Source: Catenuloplanes niger
Lineage (GTDB): Bacteria; Actinomycetota; Actinomycetes; Mycobacteriales; Micromonosporaceae
NCBI RefSeq assembly: GCF_031458255.1
Contig: NZ_JAVDYC010000001.1
Span: forward strand, 8,542,501-8,606,500
Length of the DNA: 64,000 nucleotides
Direction: 5' to 3'
In this document: one piece after another, positions 49,207 through 58,771 of the stretch
Layout: the number at the start of each line of letters is the position of its first letter
Numbering within the stretch: position 1 is the stretch's first letter
Position numbers and translations under genes: made by a program
Notes under the pieces: generated by a model
Database searches by the model: none
What the model was told of the DNA's origin: nothing
The model's input: only the letters and a program-made list of their open reading frames with translations

Positions 49207-51176
49207 GCCTGACCCCGCCGGTCCTCGACGACCTCACCTGGGACGCCATGGTGGAGGCGGCCCGCCGCCGCATCCCCGCGGAGTCGCTGGGCGAGTGGAC
49301 GCTGCACGCGCCGGTCGACCCCGGCATCACGCTCGTCGAACTCCTCGCCTACCTGCTGGAGCAGCAGCTCTACCGGCTCGACCAGGTGCCGGACGAGCTG
49401 GTCGTGGCCGTGCTGCGGCTGCTCGGCGTGCCCGGCCCGCTCCCGGCCCGGCCGGCCGGCACCGTGCTGGCCCTGAGCACGTCGCACGCGGGCACCGTAC
49501 CGGCCGGAACGGTCCTCTCCCGCGACCCGCTGGCGCGGGTCACGTTCACGCTCCGCGACGACGTCACCGTGCTGCCGGTGGAGGTGTCCCGCCTGATCGC
49601 CGGCGGCCGGGACCGCGCCGCGGACCTGGCGGCCCGGCGTGGCGTGCCGCTGCTGGCCACGACCGGTGAGCCGGCCGAGTTCCGGGTCGAGCTGCGGGCC
49701 ACCGGGCCGGTGCCGGCCGGGGCGACGCTGTCGCTGCTGGTCGAGCTGGACGCCGGCGTGCGGCACCCGCCGTCGTGGTCGGCGCAGGCGGCCGACGTGC
49801 CGGCTCCGGCGGCGCTGACCTGGTCGTGGTACCGGCCGGACGGCGACGGCTCGCGGACCGGTGGCTCCCGTCCCGGCGGCGGGTCGTCCGCTGGCTCGCG
49901 GCCCGGCGGCGACGGGCCGGGCCGTGCGGAGGCGGCCTGTGACGTCGTCGACGGGACCGCGGGGCTGCGCCGCTCCGGCATCGTCACGCTGACGCTGCCC
50001 GGCGAACGGCCGGTGTACGGCCTGCGGGTGCGCGCTCGGTCCGCGACGTTCGCGGCACCGCCGGTGCTGCTCGCGCTCGTCCCGAACGCCGGCGCGGCCG
50101 AGCAGTCCGAGACCCGCGTTGCCGACGCCGAACTGGACGAGCAGACCCGTGCGTGGCTGCGGCTGCCCGGGCAGCACCTGACGCTGCCGGACGCGCGGGG
50201 CCGGCTGCTCGACGCCGTGCTGCGCATCCGCCGCGGCGGCGAGTGGCAGACGTGGCGGCGGGTGGACGCGTTCACGTTCGCCGGTCCCGGCGACCGGGTG
50301 TTCCGGCTCGACCGGGAGACCGGCGAGCTGCGCTTCGGCGACGGCCTGACCGGCGCGATCCCGGTACCCGACCGCGACGGCGGCGCGGTCGCGGTGCGGT
50401 ACCGGCTGGGTGGTGGCACGGCCGGCAACGGCGGGCGCACCGCGAACTGGGTCGCCGTCCGCGGCGTCGGCGACGACGTGCTGGTCACCGCGCACAATCC
50501 GGTCCCGGCCGAGGGCGGCCGCGACCCGGAGACCGTCGCCGAGGCGCGCGCCCGGGCCGGTGACGAACTCGCGGCCGTGCACCGGGCCGTGACCGCGGCC
50601 GACTTCGAGGAACTGGCCGCCGGTACGCCCGGGGTCGCGATCGCCCGCGCCCACGCGCAGGTCGGTGGTCACCCGGCGTATCCGGGCACACCGGTGCCGG
50701 GCGCGGTGACCGTGCGGATCGTGCCGGACGTGCGCCGCGACGACGGCCTCGGCTCCCCGGTGCGGCCGGACCCCGGCATGCTCGCCGCGGTCCGGAAGCG
50801 GTTGGCCGCGGCGCGGCTGATCGGCACCGAGGTCTTCGTCTGCCCGCCGCGCTACCGGCGGGTCGCGTTGCGCGTCACGCTCGCGTCCCGGCCGGCCGAC
50901 CCGGCCGCGGTGACCCGCCGGATCCGGGACGGCCTGCGCCGCCACCTCGACCCGGTGGTCGGCGACGGCGGCGCGGGTTGGCCGTTCGGCGGGCCGCTGC
51001 GGCCGTCCGCGCTGCGCCGGGTCGCGCAGGACGCGGCCGGCGACACCGCGGAGGTGACCGGTGTCGCGATCGGCCTGGACGGCGCGCCACCGGCCGAGGA
51101 CTGCGCCGACGTGCCGCTGCGCGCCGGTGAGCTCGTCGCGGCCGGTGACATCACGGTGAGGGAGGGCACGCGGTGA
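49203..51176 (+). CDS. large baseplate assembly protein (Pvc11/gpJ-like), first
   Basis: 657 residues from a GTG. N-terminal MVEAARRRIPAESLGEWTLHAPVDPGITLVELLAYLLEQQLYRLDQVPDELVVAVLRLLG, a middle beta domain and C-terminal blocks VFRLDRETGELRFGDGLTGAIP, ARAGDELAAVHRAVTAADFEELA and IGTEVFVCPPRYRRVALRVTLA match the putative-baseplate-assembly family. A Ser/Arg/Gly-rich patch of about 25 residues sits mid-protein (~215-245). Equivalent to Pvc11, part of the wedge. Confidence 0.93.
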   Translation: MSLTPPVLDDLTWDAMVEAARRRIPAESLGEWTLHAPVDPGITLVELLAYLLEQQLYRLDQVPDELVVAVLRLLGVPGPLPARPAGTVLALSTSHAGTVPAGTVLSRDPLARVTFTLRDDVTVLPVEVSRLIAGGRDRAADLAARRGVPLLATTGEPAEFRVELRATGPVPAGATLSLLVELDAGVRHPPSWSAQAADVPAPAALTWSWYRPDGDGSRTGGSRPGGGSSAGSRPGGDGPGRAEAACDVVDGTAGLRRSGIVTLTLPGERPVYGLRVRARSATFAAPPVLLALVPNAGAAEQSETRVADAELDEQTRAWLRLPGQHLTLPDARGRLLDAVLRIRRGGEWQTWRRVDAFTFAGPGDRVFRLDRETGELRFGDGLTGAIPVPDRDGGAVAVRYRLGGGTAGNGGRTANWVAVRGVGDDVLVTAHNPVPAEGGRDPETVAEARARAGDELAAVHRAVTAADFEELAAGTPGVAIARAHAQVGGHPAYPGTPVPGAVTVRIVPDVRRDDGLGSPVRPDPGMLAAVRKRLAAARLIGTEVFVCPPRYRRVALRVTLASRPADPAAVTRRIRDGLRRHLDPVVGDGGAGWPFGGPLRPSALRRVAQDAAGDTAEVTGVAIGLDGAPPAEDCADVPLRAGELVAAGDITVREGTR

Positions 51177-53134
51177 CCGACGTCTGGTGGGAGCGGGCCG
51201 GCAGCGGGACGTGGCGGCCCGACCTGGTCGACGCGACCCGGGAGAGCGTGCGGGCCGCGATCGGGGCGCGGATCCCGGCGTACACGCCGGAGTGGACCGA
51301 CCCGGACCGGCACGACGCCGGTGTCGCGCTCGTCCGCGTGTTCGGCGCGCAGGCCGAGCCGGTGCTGGAGCGCGTCAACCGGCTGCCGGAGAAGGTGCGC
51401 GCCGAACACCTGACCATCGCCGGGGTACGACCGCTGCCCGCGGCCGCCGCGACCGCGTTGCTGGCGTTCACCGTCAGCCCGCCCGGCACCGACTCGCTGC
51501 TGATCCCGGCCGGGTTCCAGGCCGGCGCGCAGCCCGCGACCGGCACCGGCGGACAGGTCGTCTTCGAGACCGCGGCCGACCTGTGGGCCACCGAGGCCAC
51601 GATCGGCGCGGTCCTCGTCGGCGAGGGCGGGCGGCTGCAGACCGTGTCCGGCGCGACCAGCGGCAACCGGCCGTTCGCGCCGTTCGGGCCACGGCCGGCG
51701 GTCGGCACCGCGCTGTGGATCGGGCTGACCGGCGACGCCACGCCGTACCCGGAACTCACGCTCGGCGTCGTCGTGCCGGACGCGAACAGCCCGGTGACGC
51801 TGCGCTGGGACGTGCTCGACGGCGACCGGTTCGTGGCCGCGCAGGTCGTCGCGGACGGCACCGGCGGGCTGCGCGGCACCGGCGTGATCGCGTTGCGCAC
51901 GCCGCGCACGTGGCGTCCCGGCCGCCCGGCCGGCACCGGCACCGCGCCGCGTCTGCGCTGGCTGCGCGTGCTGCTCGACGGCCCGCCGGCGACCGTGCCG
52001 GTGCTGGCCGCGGTCCGGCTCAACATGGTCGCCGCGACCGCCGCGCGGACCGTCCGGGACGAGGTGCCGCAGGCGGTGCAGGGCGGCCCGGTCGACGGGC
52101 GGACCCGGATGACGCTCAGCCAGACCCCGATCGTGCCCGGCAGCGTGCGCCTCGCCGTGGAGAGCGACGACGCCGCGGACGTGTTCGGCACGGTCGTGGC
52201 GCCGGTGACCACCTGGCGCGAGGTGGCGAGCCTGGCCGGCCGGTCGCCGGACGAGCGGGTGTTCACGGTGGACCACACGGCCGGGGTGCTCACGTTCGGC
52301 GACGGCGTGCACGGCGCGCGGGTGCCGCTCGGCTTCCGTACGGTCGTCGCGGAGCGCTACCGGGCCGGTGGCGGCGCGGCCGGCGCGGTCCCGGCCGGCG
52401 CGGTCGCCGCGCTGGTCACGGCGCAGGCGTACGTGACCGGTGTGACGAACCCGTTCCCGGCGCGGGGCGGCGCGGACGCGGAGCCGCCGGAGCGGGCCGC
52501 ACGGCGGGGCGCGGCGCAGCTCGGCTCGGGCGGCCGGGCGGTGACGCCGGGGGACTACGCGCTGCTGGCGTTGCGTACCCCCGGTGCTCTGGTCGCCCGG
52601 GCGCACGGCGTGGCCGGGCTGGACCCGGAACGACCGGGTGCGCCACGGCCCGGCGTGGTCGGCGTGCTCGTGGTGCCGGCGCTGCCCGACGGCGAGGAGC
52701 CGCCGGTGCCGGGCGCGGCGACGCTGCGCGCGGTCGCGGAGTACCTGAGCGCCGAGGCGGCACCGGCCGGCGTGCGTGTCGTGGCCGGTGCGCCCGACTA
52801 CCGGCGGGTCGCGACGGAGGCGTGGATCGTGCCCGATCCGGACGCCGACCGGGCCGCCGTGTTCGCGGCCGCGGCCGACGCGCTCGTGACCTTCCTGCAC
52901 CCGGTGCGCGGCGGGCCGGCCGGCGACGGCTGGCCGTTCGGCGGGCCGATCCGGCACACCCACCTGATGCGGCGGCTGCTCGCGGTGCCCGGCGTCCGCG
53001 CGGTCCCGCGCCTGCGGCTGATCGTGGCCGGCGTCGCGGTCCCGAGCTGCGGCGATCACGCGCTGCCCCGGCACGCGCTGCCCTGGCCGTCCCGGCCCCT
53101 GATCTTCCCAGCGGACCCGGAGGTGACGCCATGA
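51173..53134 (+). CDS. large baseplate assembly protein (Pvc11/12-like), second
   Basis: 653 residues, GTGA overlap. It has the same plan as its predecessor: RIPAYTPEWTDPDRHDAGVALVRVFGAQAEPVLERVNRLPEKV, VDHTAGVLTFGDGVHGARVPLG, TPGDYALLALRTPGALVARAHGVAGL and VRVVAGAPDYRRVATEAWIV, and WPFGGPIR matching WPFGGPLR near the end of the first. The two are paralogues that likely form the heteromeric wedge. It ends at an ATGA junction with a strange Arg-rich frame. Confidence 0.92.
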   Translation: MTDVWWERAGSGTWRPDLVDATRESVRAAIGARIPAYTPEWTDPDRHDAGVALVRVFGAQAEPVLERVNRLPEKVRAEHLTIAGVRPLPAAAATALLAFTVSPPGTDSLLIPAGFQAGAQPATGTGGQVVFETAADLWATEATIGAVLVGEGGRLQTVSGATSGNRPFAPFGPRPAVGTALWIGLTGDATPYPELTLGVVVPDANSPVTLRWDVLDGDRFVAAQVVADGTGGLRGTGVIALRTPRTWRPGRPAGTGTAPRLRWLRVLLDGPPATVPVLAAVRLNMVAATAARTVRDEVPQAVQGGPVDGRTRMTLSQTPIVPGSVRLAVESDDAADVFGTVVAPVTTWREVASLAGRSPDERVFTVDHTAGVLTFGDGVHGARVPLGFRTVVAERYRAGGGAAGAVPAGAVAALVTAQAYVTGVTNPFPARGGADAEPPERAARRGAAQLGSGGRAVTPGDYALLALRTPGALVARAHGVAGLDPERPGAPRPGVVGVLVVPALPDGEEPPVPGAATLRAVAEYLSAEAAPAGVRVVAGAPDYRRVATEAWIVPDPDADRAAVFAAAADALVTFLHPVRGGPAGDGWPFGGPIRHTHLMRRLLAVPGVRAVPRLRLIVAGVAVPSCGDHALPRHALPWPSRPLIFPADPEVTP

Positions 53135-53376
53135 GCGCGTTCGCGACCGAATCATCGGCTCGGCGCCGGCCACGCCGGGCCCGCGGCGTGGCGGCGATGC
53201 CCGGCGTCCGTGGGCGTGCGTGCGCATCGTCGGCTCGGCGCCGGCCACGCCGGGCCCGCGGCGTGGACAGGCGTGCGTGCGAATCGTCGGTGCGGCGCCG
53301 GATCGTGGGATCCGGTCCGGGTGGGACGGCGGTGCGGTTCCGGCCGCCGTGCGGTCCGGGGGGAGGTCCGGCATGA
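53131..53376 (+). CDS. Arg-rich 81-residue frame coupled to both baseplate neighbours (doubtful gene)
   Basis: The frame begins at an ATGA overlap with the upstream gene and ends at an ATGA overlap with the downstream start, as if translated. The product is low-complexity and very basic: SSARRRPRRARGV occurs twice, 25 residues apart, then CESSVRRRIVG, built on a 37-bp DNA repeat. It looks like repeat expansion in a junction rather than a designed protein. GGGAGG at 53361-53366 gives the next gene its own ribosome site. No family is recognised; treat it as hypothetical. Confidence 0.35.
   Translation: MSAFATESSARRRPRRARGVAAMPGVRGRACASSARRRPRRARGVDRRACESSVRRRIVGSGPGGTAVRFRPPCGPGGGPA
53155..53266 (+). 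repeat. 37-bp direct repeat, 75 bp apart, in a baseplate gene junction
   Basis: Identical 37-base blocks at 53155-53191 and 53230-53266, with a third, degraded start (ATCGTCGG) at about 53283. Period 75 is a multiple of three, so the frame is kept. Confidence 0.85.
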
Positions 53377-55292
53377 GCTGTGGGACGACGGGACCGACGT
53401 TTCGGCTGCTCGACGCGCACGTCGGGTGGGACCCGGAGGAGGGCGGCGCCGCCGGGCTGGCCGGGCTGACCGACCCCGGAGGGCTGCGGCTGGCCCGGCT
53501 CGGGACGGACCCGGACGCGCCCGGCCGCCCGGACCTGCTGCCCTGGTTCCCGGACCCGCGGCTGGCGCCCGGCGGCGCGCCCGGAAGCTGGTTCCTGCTC
53601 ACCCCGGGCGGTCTGCGGCGCCGTGCCGCCTGCGGCACCGGGTTCGTCCCGGCGCTGCGGGCCACCGGCGACGCGGTCGCCTACGCCGGGCACTGGCTGG
53701 CGATCGCCGGCGCGGACGGGGTGCGGCTGTGGTGGCGCGACGGCGAGCACCTGATCGCGGTGCTGCCGGTCCGCGGCGCCCGGCTGGTCACGCTGGCCCC
53801 GGACGGCGCCGGCGCCGTGCTCACCGACGGCGGTGTGCTGCGCCGGTTCGCGCCCGGCGGCGCGCCGGCCGGCCGCGTCGAGACCGGGCTGCGCGACCCG
53901 ATCGTCGGCCTGCGGGCCGGCCGGCACGGCGAGCTGTGGCTGCTCACCGACGACGACGGCACCCCGCGCCTCTGGCGGTCGCGGCACGGCGGGGCACCGC
54001 GTCCGGCCACGATCGCCGAGCTGGCGGCCGCGCTGCCCCGCTCGGCGCTGACGGCCGCCTGGGACGGTGGCTTCTGCCTGCGGGAGCCCGGTGCCGACGG
54101 GATCGCCGCGGACCGGTGCTACGACTGGGACGGCTGCGAGCTGGACGGGCCGCCGCCACCGGTGGCCGACCGGCACACGGACGGCGAACTGCGCACCGAG
54201 GCGGTCGACGGCGGGTTGTCGCGCTGCCGATGGCACCGGGTCAGCCTCGACGTGGACCTGCCCGCGGGCACGTCCGTGCGGATCGCGGTCGCGGTCACCG
54301 AGGCCGGGCCGGAGGAGCCGGCACCGGACGCGGCCGACTGGCAGACCGCGCCGGCCGGTGCCACCGACTTCCTGATCGACCAGCCTCCGGGCCGCTACCT
54401 GCGCCTGCGGCTCGCGCTCGCCGGGGACGGGACGAACACGCCGGTGGTACGGCGGGTGCGGCTCGACTTCCCGCGGGTGACCAGCGCCGAGCTGCTGCCC
54501 GCGGCGTTCCGGCAGGATCCGGCCGCGGACGACTTCACCGAGCGGTTCCTGTCGCTGTTCGACACCACGCTCGCCGGCATCGACCGGGTGATCGACCGCT
54601 ATCCGGCGCTGCTGGACGCGGACGGCGTACCCGATGCGGCTCTGCCCTGGCTCGGTGAGCTGCTCGGGCTGGGCTTCGACAGTGCCTGGGACGCGGACGT
54701 GCGGCGACGGCTGCTGGCCGCCGCGCCCGAGCTGTACCGGCGGCGCGGTACGCCGTGGGCGTTGCAGGAGGTGATCCGGATCGTCACCGGCGTGCGCCCG
54801 CACCTGGCGGAGTCGGCCCGGGAGCGTGCCTGGCTCGGCCTCGGCGGCCCCGGCACCGCACCGCGCGGTGCGCTCGGGGCCGGGCGGCTCTTCGGCCGGT
54901 CCGCGGCCCGGTTCCGGCTGGGCACGTCCGCGCTGGACACCGCGCCGCTGCACAGCACCGGCGACCCGCACGCGGACCCGCTGGCCGAGCACGCGTACCG
55001 ATTCCAGGTGGTGGTGCCGGCGCCGGTCGCGGCCGGGCCGGTCCGGGAGCTGGTCGCGGCGCACGCACCGGCGCACACGCTCGGCGCGGTGCGGACCGGC
55101 GGGACCGGCTGGGTCGTCGGGGTCGCGTCCGCGGTCGGCGTCGACACCGGCTTCACCGTGCTGCCGCCGCCGGTGACCGGGCGGGCGCGGCTGGGCGGGG
55201 ACGCCGTGCTGGCGGACGGCCGGCGCGGCCCGCACCGCGGGATCACCGTCGGCGAACGCGCGACCGTCGGCGCGGACACGGTGGCTTTCTGA
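53373..55292 (+). CDS. eCIS tail/baseplate protein with TIGR02242-type domain (Pvc12-like)
   Basis: 639 residues, GGGAGG before the ATG. The N-terminal two thirds carry propeller-like blades (DPIVGLRAGRHGELWLLTDDDGTPRLWR, and similar). The C-terminal part is the phage-tail domain: DDFTERFLSLFDTTLAGIDRVIDRYPALLDADGVPDAALPWLGELLGLGFDSAWDADVRRRLLAAAPELYRRRGTPWALQEVIRIVTG. This matches the P2 gpI/TIGR02242 family, the usual link between baseplate wedge and fibres. About 36 bases separate it from the next gene. Confidence 0.88.
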   Translation: MSCGTTGPTFRLLDAHVGWDPEEGGAAGLAGLTDPGGLRLARLGTDPDAPGRPDLLPWFPDPRLAPGGAPGSWFLLTPGGLRRRAACGTGFVPALRATGDAVAYAGHWLAIAGADGVRLWWRDGEHLIAVLPVRGARLVTLAPDGAGAVLTDGGVLRRFAPGGAPAGRVETGLRDPIVGLRAGRHGELWLLTDDDGTPRLWRSRHGGAPRPATIAELAAALPRSALTAAWDGGFCLREPGADGIAADRCYDWDGCELDGPPPPVADRHTDGELRTEAVDGGLSRCRWHRVSLDVDLPAGTSVRIAVAVTEAGPEEPAPDAADWQTAPAGATDFLIDQPPGRYLRLRLALAGDGTNTPVVRRVRLDFPRVTSAELLPAAFRQDPAADDFTERFLSLFDTTLAGIDRVIDRYPALLDADGVPDAALPWLGELLGLGFDSAWDADVRRRLLAAAPELYRRRGTPWALQEVIRIVTGVRPHLAESARERAWLGLGGPGTAPRGALGAGRLFGRSAARFRLGTSALDTAPLHSTGDPHADPLAEHAYRFQVVVPAPVAAGPVRELVAAHAPAHTLGAVRTGGTGWVVGVASAVGVDTGFTVLPPPVTGRARLGGDAVLADGRRGPHRGITVGERATVGADTVAF

Positions 55293-55328
55293 CAACGGTC
55301 CGATGAGGACGGGGAGGGACGAGAGGCG

Positions 55329-56600
55329 ATGACCACGACAGAGAACGACTTCGACGCTCCGGAACTGCGGCGGCTGCGCTACTTCCACGGGCGGATGCTC
55401 GGCGCCCGCGATCTGCAGGGCGAGCAGGAGTACATCCGGAACAAACTCCGGCTGCGGGTCCGTAACCTGCTCGGGTACGGCGTGGTGTGCGGCCTGTTGG
55501 TCGAGGCCACCGGCCACCCGCACCCGCACGCGGCCTCCGGCGAACCGGCCGGCCAGGCGGGGACGGCGGAGCAGGCGGGTACGGCGGAGCAGGCCGGGGA
55601 GGTGGACGCGAGCGGCCGGCCGCGTCCGAACCGGGCCCGGGTGCGCCTCACCGCGGGCCTCGGCGTCGACCGGTGCGGCAACGAGGTCGTGGTCCGCAAC
55701 GACTGCGAGATCGACCTGTTCGAGGCGCTGGCCGGCGCGGACCGCGGCGGCGAGGCCTGCACGATCTGGCTGGGCGTCCGCTACGACGAGGACGCGGTCG
55801 ACCCGACCCGCACGGTCTTCACCTCCGACTGCGGCGACACCTCCGACTGTGAGCCCGGCTGGATCCGCGAGGGCTACACGATCGTGGTCAGCACCACCGC
55901 GCCGGAACCGGACCGCTCCTGCGACTCCTGCGGCGGCTGCGCGGACTGCGACGACGGGCACGACGTGCTGTGGCTGGCCCGGATCGAGAACGCCGAACGG
56001 CACCGCCCGGTCGGCGCGGACGACGTCGACCCGACCGTGCGCCGCCCGTTCGGCCGCCGGGTGCCCACCGTGATCACCGGGATCAACTGGGTGCACGGCA
56101 AGACGTACACCGTGCAGGAGGCCAAGGAGCTGCTCGGCACCACCGACCCGGACGGCGGCCTGGTGGTGCGCTTCTCCGACGACATCCGCACCGAGTGCCT
56201 GCGCCGCGGCGTGGTCGACGTGCAGGTGATCGAGGGCGGTGCCGGGAAGAACGCGGACTCCTGGTTCATGGGCGGCGAGTTCACCGGCGTGCCGGACACG
56301 GAGTTCACCCGTGAGCTGCGCTTCCGGCAGACCACCCGGGAAACGCTGCAGGACGACGACCGGGTGCACATCACGGTCCGCAGCGCGTTCCTGCTCGACC
56401 GCTGCTGTCACCCGGTCGACGGCACCCACGTGGGCGGGCTCGTCCCGCTGATCGAGAACGGTTACGGCGACCCGCGCACCGAGGACTGCCGCCCGTCCGG
56501 CTGCGCGACCCCACCGTCCGGCTACGGGCCGTGGACGTCCGGCACCGGCAAGGGCGGCGACGTGTTCGAGAGCTGGTTCTTCGTGAGGGAGGGCTACTGA
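55329..56600 (+). CDS. eCIS appendage/fibre candidate 1 with shared GxGVVCGL domain
   Basis: 423 residues. LRRLRYFHGRMLGARDLQGEQEYIRNKLRLRVRNLLGYGVVCGLLVEA near the start, then VRLTAGLGVDRCGNEVVVRNDCEIDL, is the domain shared with the next two genes. A Cys cluster (DSCGGCADCDDG) and pairs (DRCCHP) follow, in all about 16 cysteines, unusual for a cytosolic protein. No signal peptide and no enzyme motif. By position it replaces the Pvc13 fibre. An alternative is an assembly factor. See findings. Confidence 0.65.
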   Translation: MTTTENDFDAPELRRLRYFHGRMLGARDLQGEQEYIRNKLRLRVRNLLGYGVVCGLLVEATGHPHPHAASGEPAGQAGTAEQAGTAEQAGEVDASGRPRPNRARVRLTAGLGVDRCGNEVVVRNDCEIDLFEALAGADRGGEACTIWLGVRYDEDAVDPTRTVFTSDCGDTSDCEPGWIREGYTIVVSTTAPEPDRSCDSCGGCADCDDGHDVLWLARIENAERHRPVGADDVDPTVRRPFGRRVPTVITGINWVHGKTYTVQEAKELLGTTDPDGGLVVRFSDDIRTECLRRGVVDVQVIEGGAGKNADSWFMGGEFTGVPDTEFTRELRFRQTTRETLQDDDRVHITVRSAFLLDRCCHPVDGTHVGGLVPLIENGYGDPRTEDCRPSGCATPPSGYGPWTSGTGKGGDVFESWFFVREGY

Positions 56601-58771
56601 TGGGCTGCGGATGCGGCTGCGGATGCGGCGGCGGGTGCGGCGGTGCGTGCGGCGGCGCGGCCACCCGGGTCGGCACGGCGTTCGTGCGGCCCCGCTGGTT
56701 CGCCGGCATGCTGCTCACCGAGGACGACCTGCGGGCGCTCACCGCGTACGTCAGCGGCAAGGACCGCCTGCACAACAGCCGGCTGGCCGGGTCCGGCGTG
56801 GTGTGCGGCCTGGAGGTCGCCTGCGACCCGTGCGGCGGCGGTACGGTCACGGTCCGGCCCGGCTACGCGCTGGACTGCGCCGGCCACGACATCGTGGTCG
56901 GCTGCCCGGAGAAGGTCGACGTGGTCGCGCTCGTCAACGACCTGCGGGTCCGGCAGCTCGGCGTGGACTGCGGCGATCCGTGCGGCGACCGTGCGTTCGG
57001 GCTGTACGCCCGCTACACCGAGGAGCGGGTCGAGCCGATCTCGGCGTACCCGACCGTGGACACCTGCGCCCCGGCCGGCTGCGAGCCGTCCCGGGTCCGG
57101 GAGACGTACCGCTTCGTGGTCAAACCGGTCGACGACGCGGCCGGCCACCGCTACCGGCCGGACGTGTGGCTGACCGCGCGGCTCGGCGACGAGGAGAAGC
57201 TGTCCGGGCTGCGCGAGCAGGGCTGGCGGCTCGGCGTGTACGGCACCGCGATGCGGCACGCCACCTGGACCGGCGCGCGACCGATCGAGTTCGACGCGGA
57301 GACCGCGGACCGGTTCCGGGACGCGGTCGCGGTGCTCGGCGCGGCACCGGAGACGCCGTCCGACGCGGAGGTGCCCGACCTGGTCGAGCAGATCCGGGCG
57401 CTGGGCAGCGCGCTGGCCCGGCTCGACACGTACCCGGACGCGGACCGGGACCGGATCGCCGGCGAGGCCGGTGTGGACCTCGCCGAGGGCCGTCGGGTGC
57501 TCGGCGTGGGCGTGGCCGCGGTGCCCCGCGTCGCGGTGGAGCGTGTCTGGCCCGCCCGCACGCGGCAGCAGATCGCGCTGGCCGTGCTCGACGAGGGGCG
57601 GCGGCACGCGGACGGGCCCGGCGACGGCCTGGAGACCCGGATGCTGGCGCAGGGACTGCCGCTGACGTACGCGCTCCGGGCCGCGCTGATCGCGGACGCG
57701 CACCGGATGCGGCGGTGGCTGCTGGGCGCGCTCGAGTCCGGCGACCCGGCCGACTGCGGCCTGCTCCGCGCGGTCGAGTCGCTGACGCTGCCGCGCCCGC
57801 TGCCGGCGGAACCGTCCGGCGACGACGCGACCGCGGGGATGACGGCGCTGACGCTGCTCGGCCGCGCGGCCGTCACGCTCGGCGGCGCGCTGTCCCGGCA
57901 CGTGACCGACACCGCGACCGCGGCGGTCCGGCCGCCGTGCGCCGACTGCGCCGACCCGGACGTGCTGCTGGCCGAGGTCGAGGTGACCGACTGCGAGGTG
58001 GTCCGGGTCTGCGCGACCGGCCGCGAGCAGGTGCTGCCCGGCGGGCCGGGGTACGCGGCCTGGGCGCCGTCGGTGGCCGAGGCGCGGGAACTGGCCACCC
58101 GGCTGGGCTGCGGCGTGCTGCCGCCGCTGCCCGCACCGGACGGCGACGACCGGGAACCGGGCGACGGGCCGGTGGCGCTGGGATACCTGGCACACCTGCT
58201 GTCCGGACCGCCCGCGGGCGACCTCGACCGGCTGCTGCGGTTGCTGCGGCACGGGTCCGGGCCGTCCGACGTGGACGCGCTGCGGGACGAGGTCGCGGAG
58301 CTGAGCCGGCGGGTCGACCCGGGCACCGACCGGTCCGGCGTGGCCGAGCTGCGCGGCGAGCTGGCGGAACTGGCCCGGCAGGGCGCGGCCGTGGGCACGC
58401 TGCGCGAGCAGGTGGCGGAGCTGGCCCGGCAGAACGCCGCGGTGGCGACGCTGCGGACCGAGGTGGCGCGGCTGAGCCGGCCGAGCGCGGACGTGGAGAC
58501 GCTGCGTGCCCGGGTGGCGGAGCTGAGCGACTCCCGTACCGAGGTCGAGGAGCTGCGTGCGCAGGTGGCCGCGCTGAGCCGGCCGGATGCGGAGACGGCG
58601 GCGTTGCGCGAGCAGGTGGCGTCGCTGACCCGGCAGATCGAGGCGCTGGCCGCCGGTGCCGAGGCCGCCCGCGCGGAGACCACGCCGGACGAGGCGGAGG
58701 CGGAGCCGGAGACCACCGCGCCGGCCAAGAAGACGACGCCGCGCCGCCGGGGCGGGGGTGGCACGCGATGA
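56600..58771 (+). CDS. eCIS appendage/fibre candidate 2: Gly-Cys leader, shared domain, coiled-coil tail
   Basis: 723 residues, TGATG overlap. It opens with alternating Gly and Cys (GCGCGCGCGGGCGGACGG). Residues ~28-110 carry the shared domain: RWFAGMLLTEDDLRALTAYVSGKDRLHNSRLAGSGVVCGLEV, then VTVRPGYALDCAGHDIVV. A helical middle follows, then ~170 residues of 17-residue repeats (VGTLREQVAELARQNAA, VATLRTEVARLSRPSAD, VETLRARVAELSDSRTE and two more), a strong coiled coil. The end is Lys/Arg-rich (APAKKTTPRRRGGGG). It probably trimerises as a fibre shaft. Confidence 0.65.
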   Translation: MGCGCGCGCGGGCGGACGGAATRVGTAFVRPRWFAGMLLTEDDLRALTAYVSGKDRLHNSRLAGSGVVCGLEVACDPCGGGTVTVRPGYALDCAGHDIVVGCPEKVDVVALVNDLRVRQLGVDCGDPCGDRAFGLYARYTEERVEPISAYPTVDTCAPAGCEPSRVRETYRFVVKPVDDAAGHRYRPDVWLTARLGDEEKLSGLREQGWRLGVYGTAMRHATWTGARPIEFDAETADRFRDAVAVLGAAPETPSDAEVPDLVEQIRALGSALARLDTYPDADRDRIAGEAGVDLAEGRRVLGVGVAAVPRVAVERVWPARTRQQIALAVLDEGRRHADGPGDGLETRMLAQGLPLTYALRAALIADAHRMRRWLLGALESGDPADCGLLRAVESLTLPRPLPAEPSGDDATAGMTALTLLGRAAVTLGGALSRHVTDTATAAVRPPCADCADPDVLLAEVEVTDCEVVRVCATGREQVLPGGPGYAAWAPSVAEARELATRLGCGVLPPLPAPDGDDREPGDGPVALGYLAHLLSGPPAGDLDRLLRLLRHGSGPSDVDALRDEVAELSRRVDPGTDRSGVAELRGELAELARQGAAVGTLREQVAELARQNAAVATLRTEVARLSRPSADVETLRARVAELSDSRTEVEELRAQVAALSRPDAETAALREQVASLTRQIEALAAGAEAARAETTPDEAEAEPETTAPAKKTTPRRRGGGGTR

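Noticed and set aside
52416-56429. 1337-codon minus-strand open frame across the baseplate/appendage genes
   Set aside because: It mirrors third-position GC bias of the plus-strand eCIS genes; composition is low-complexity and no domain is visible.
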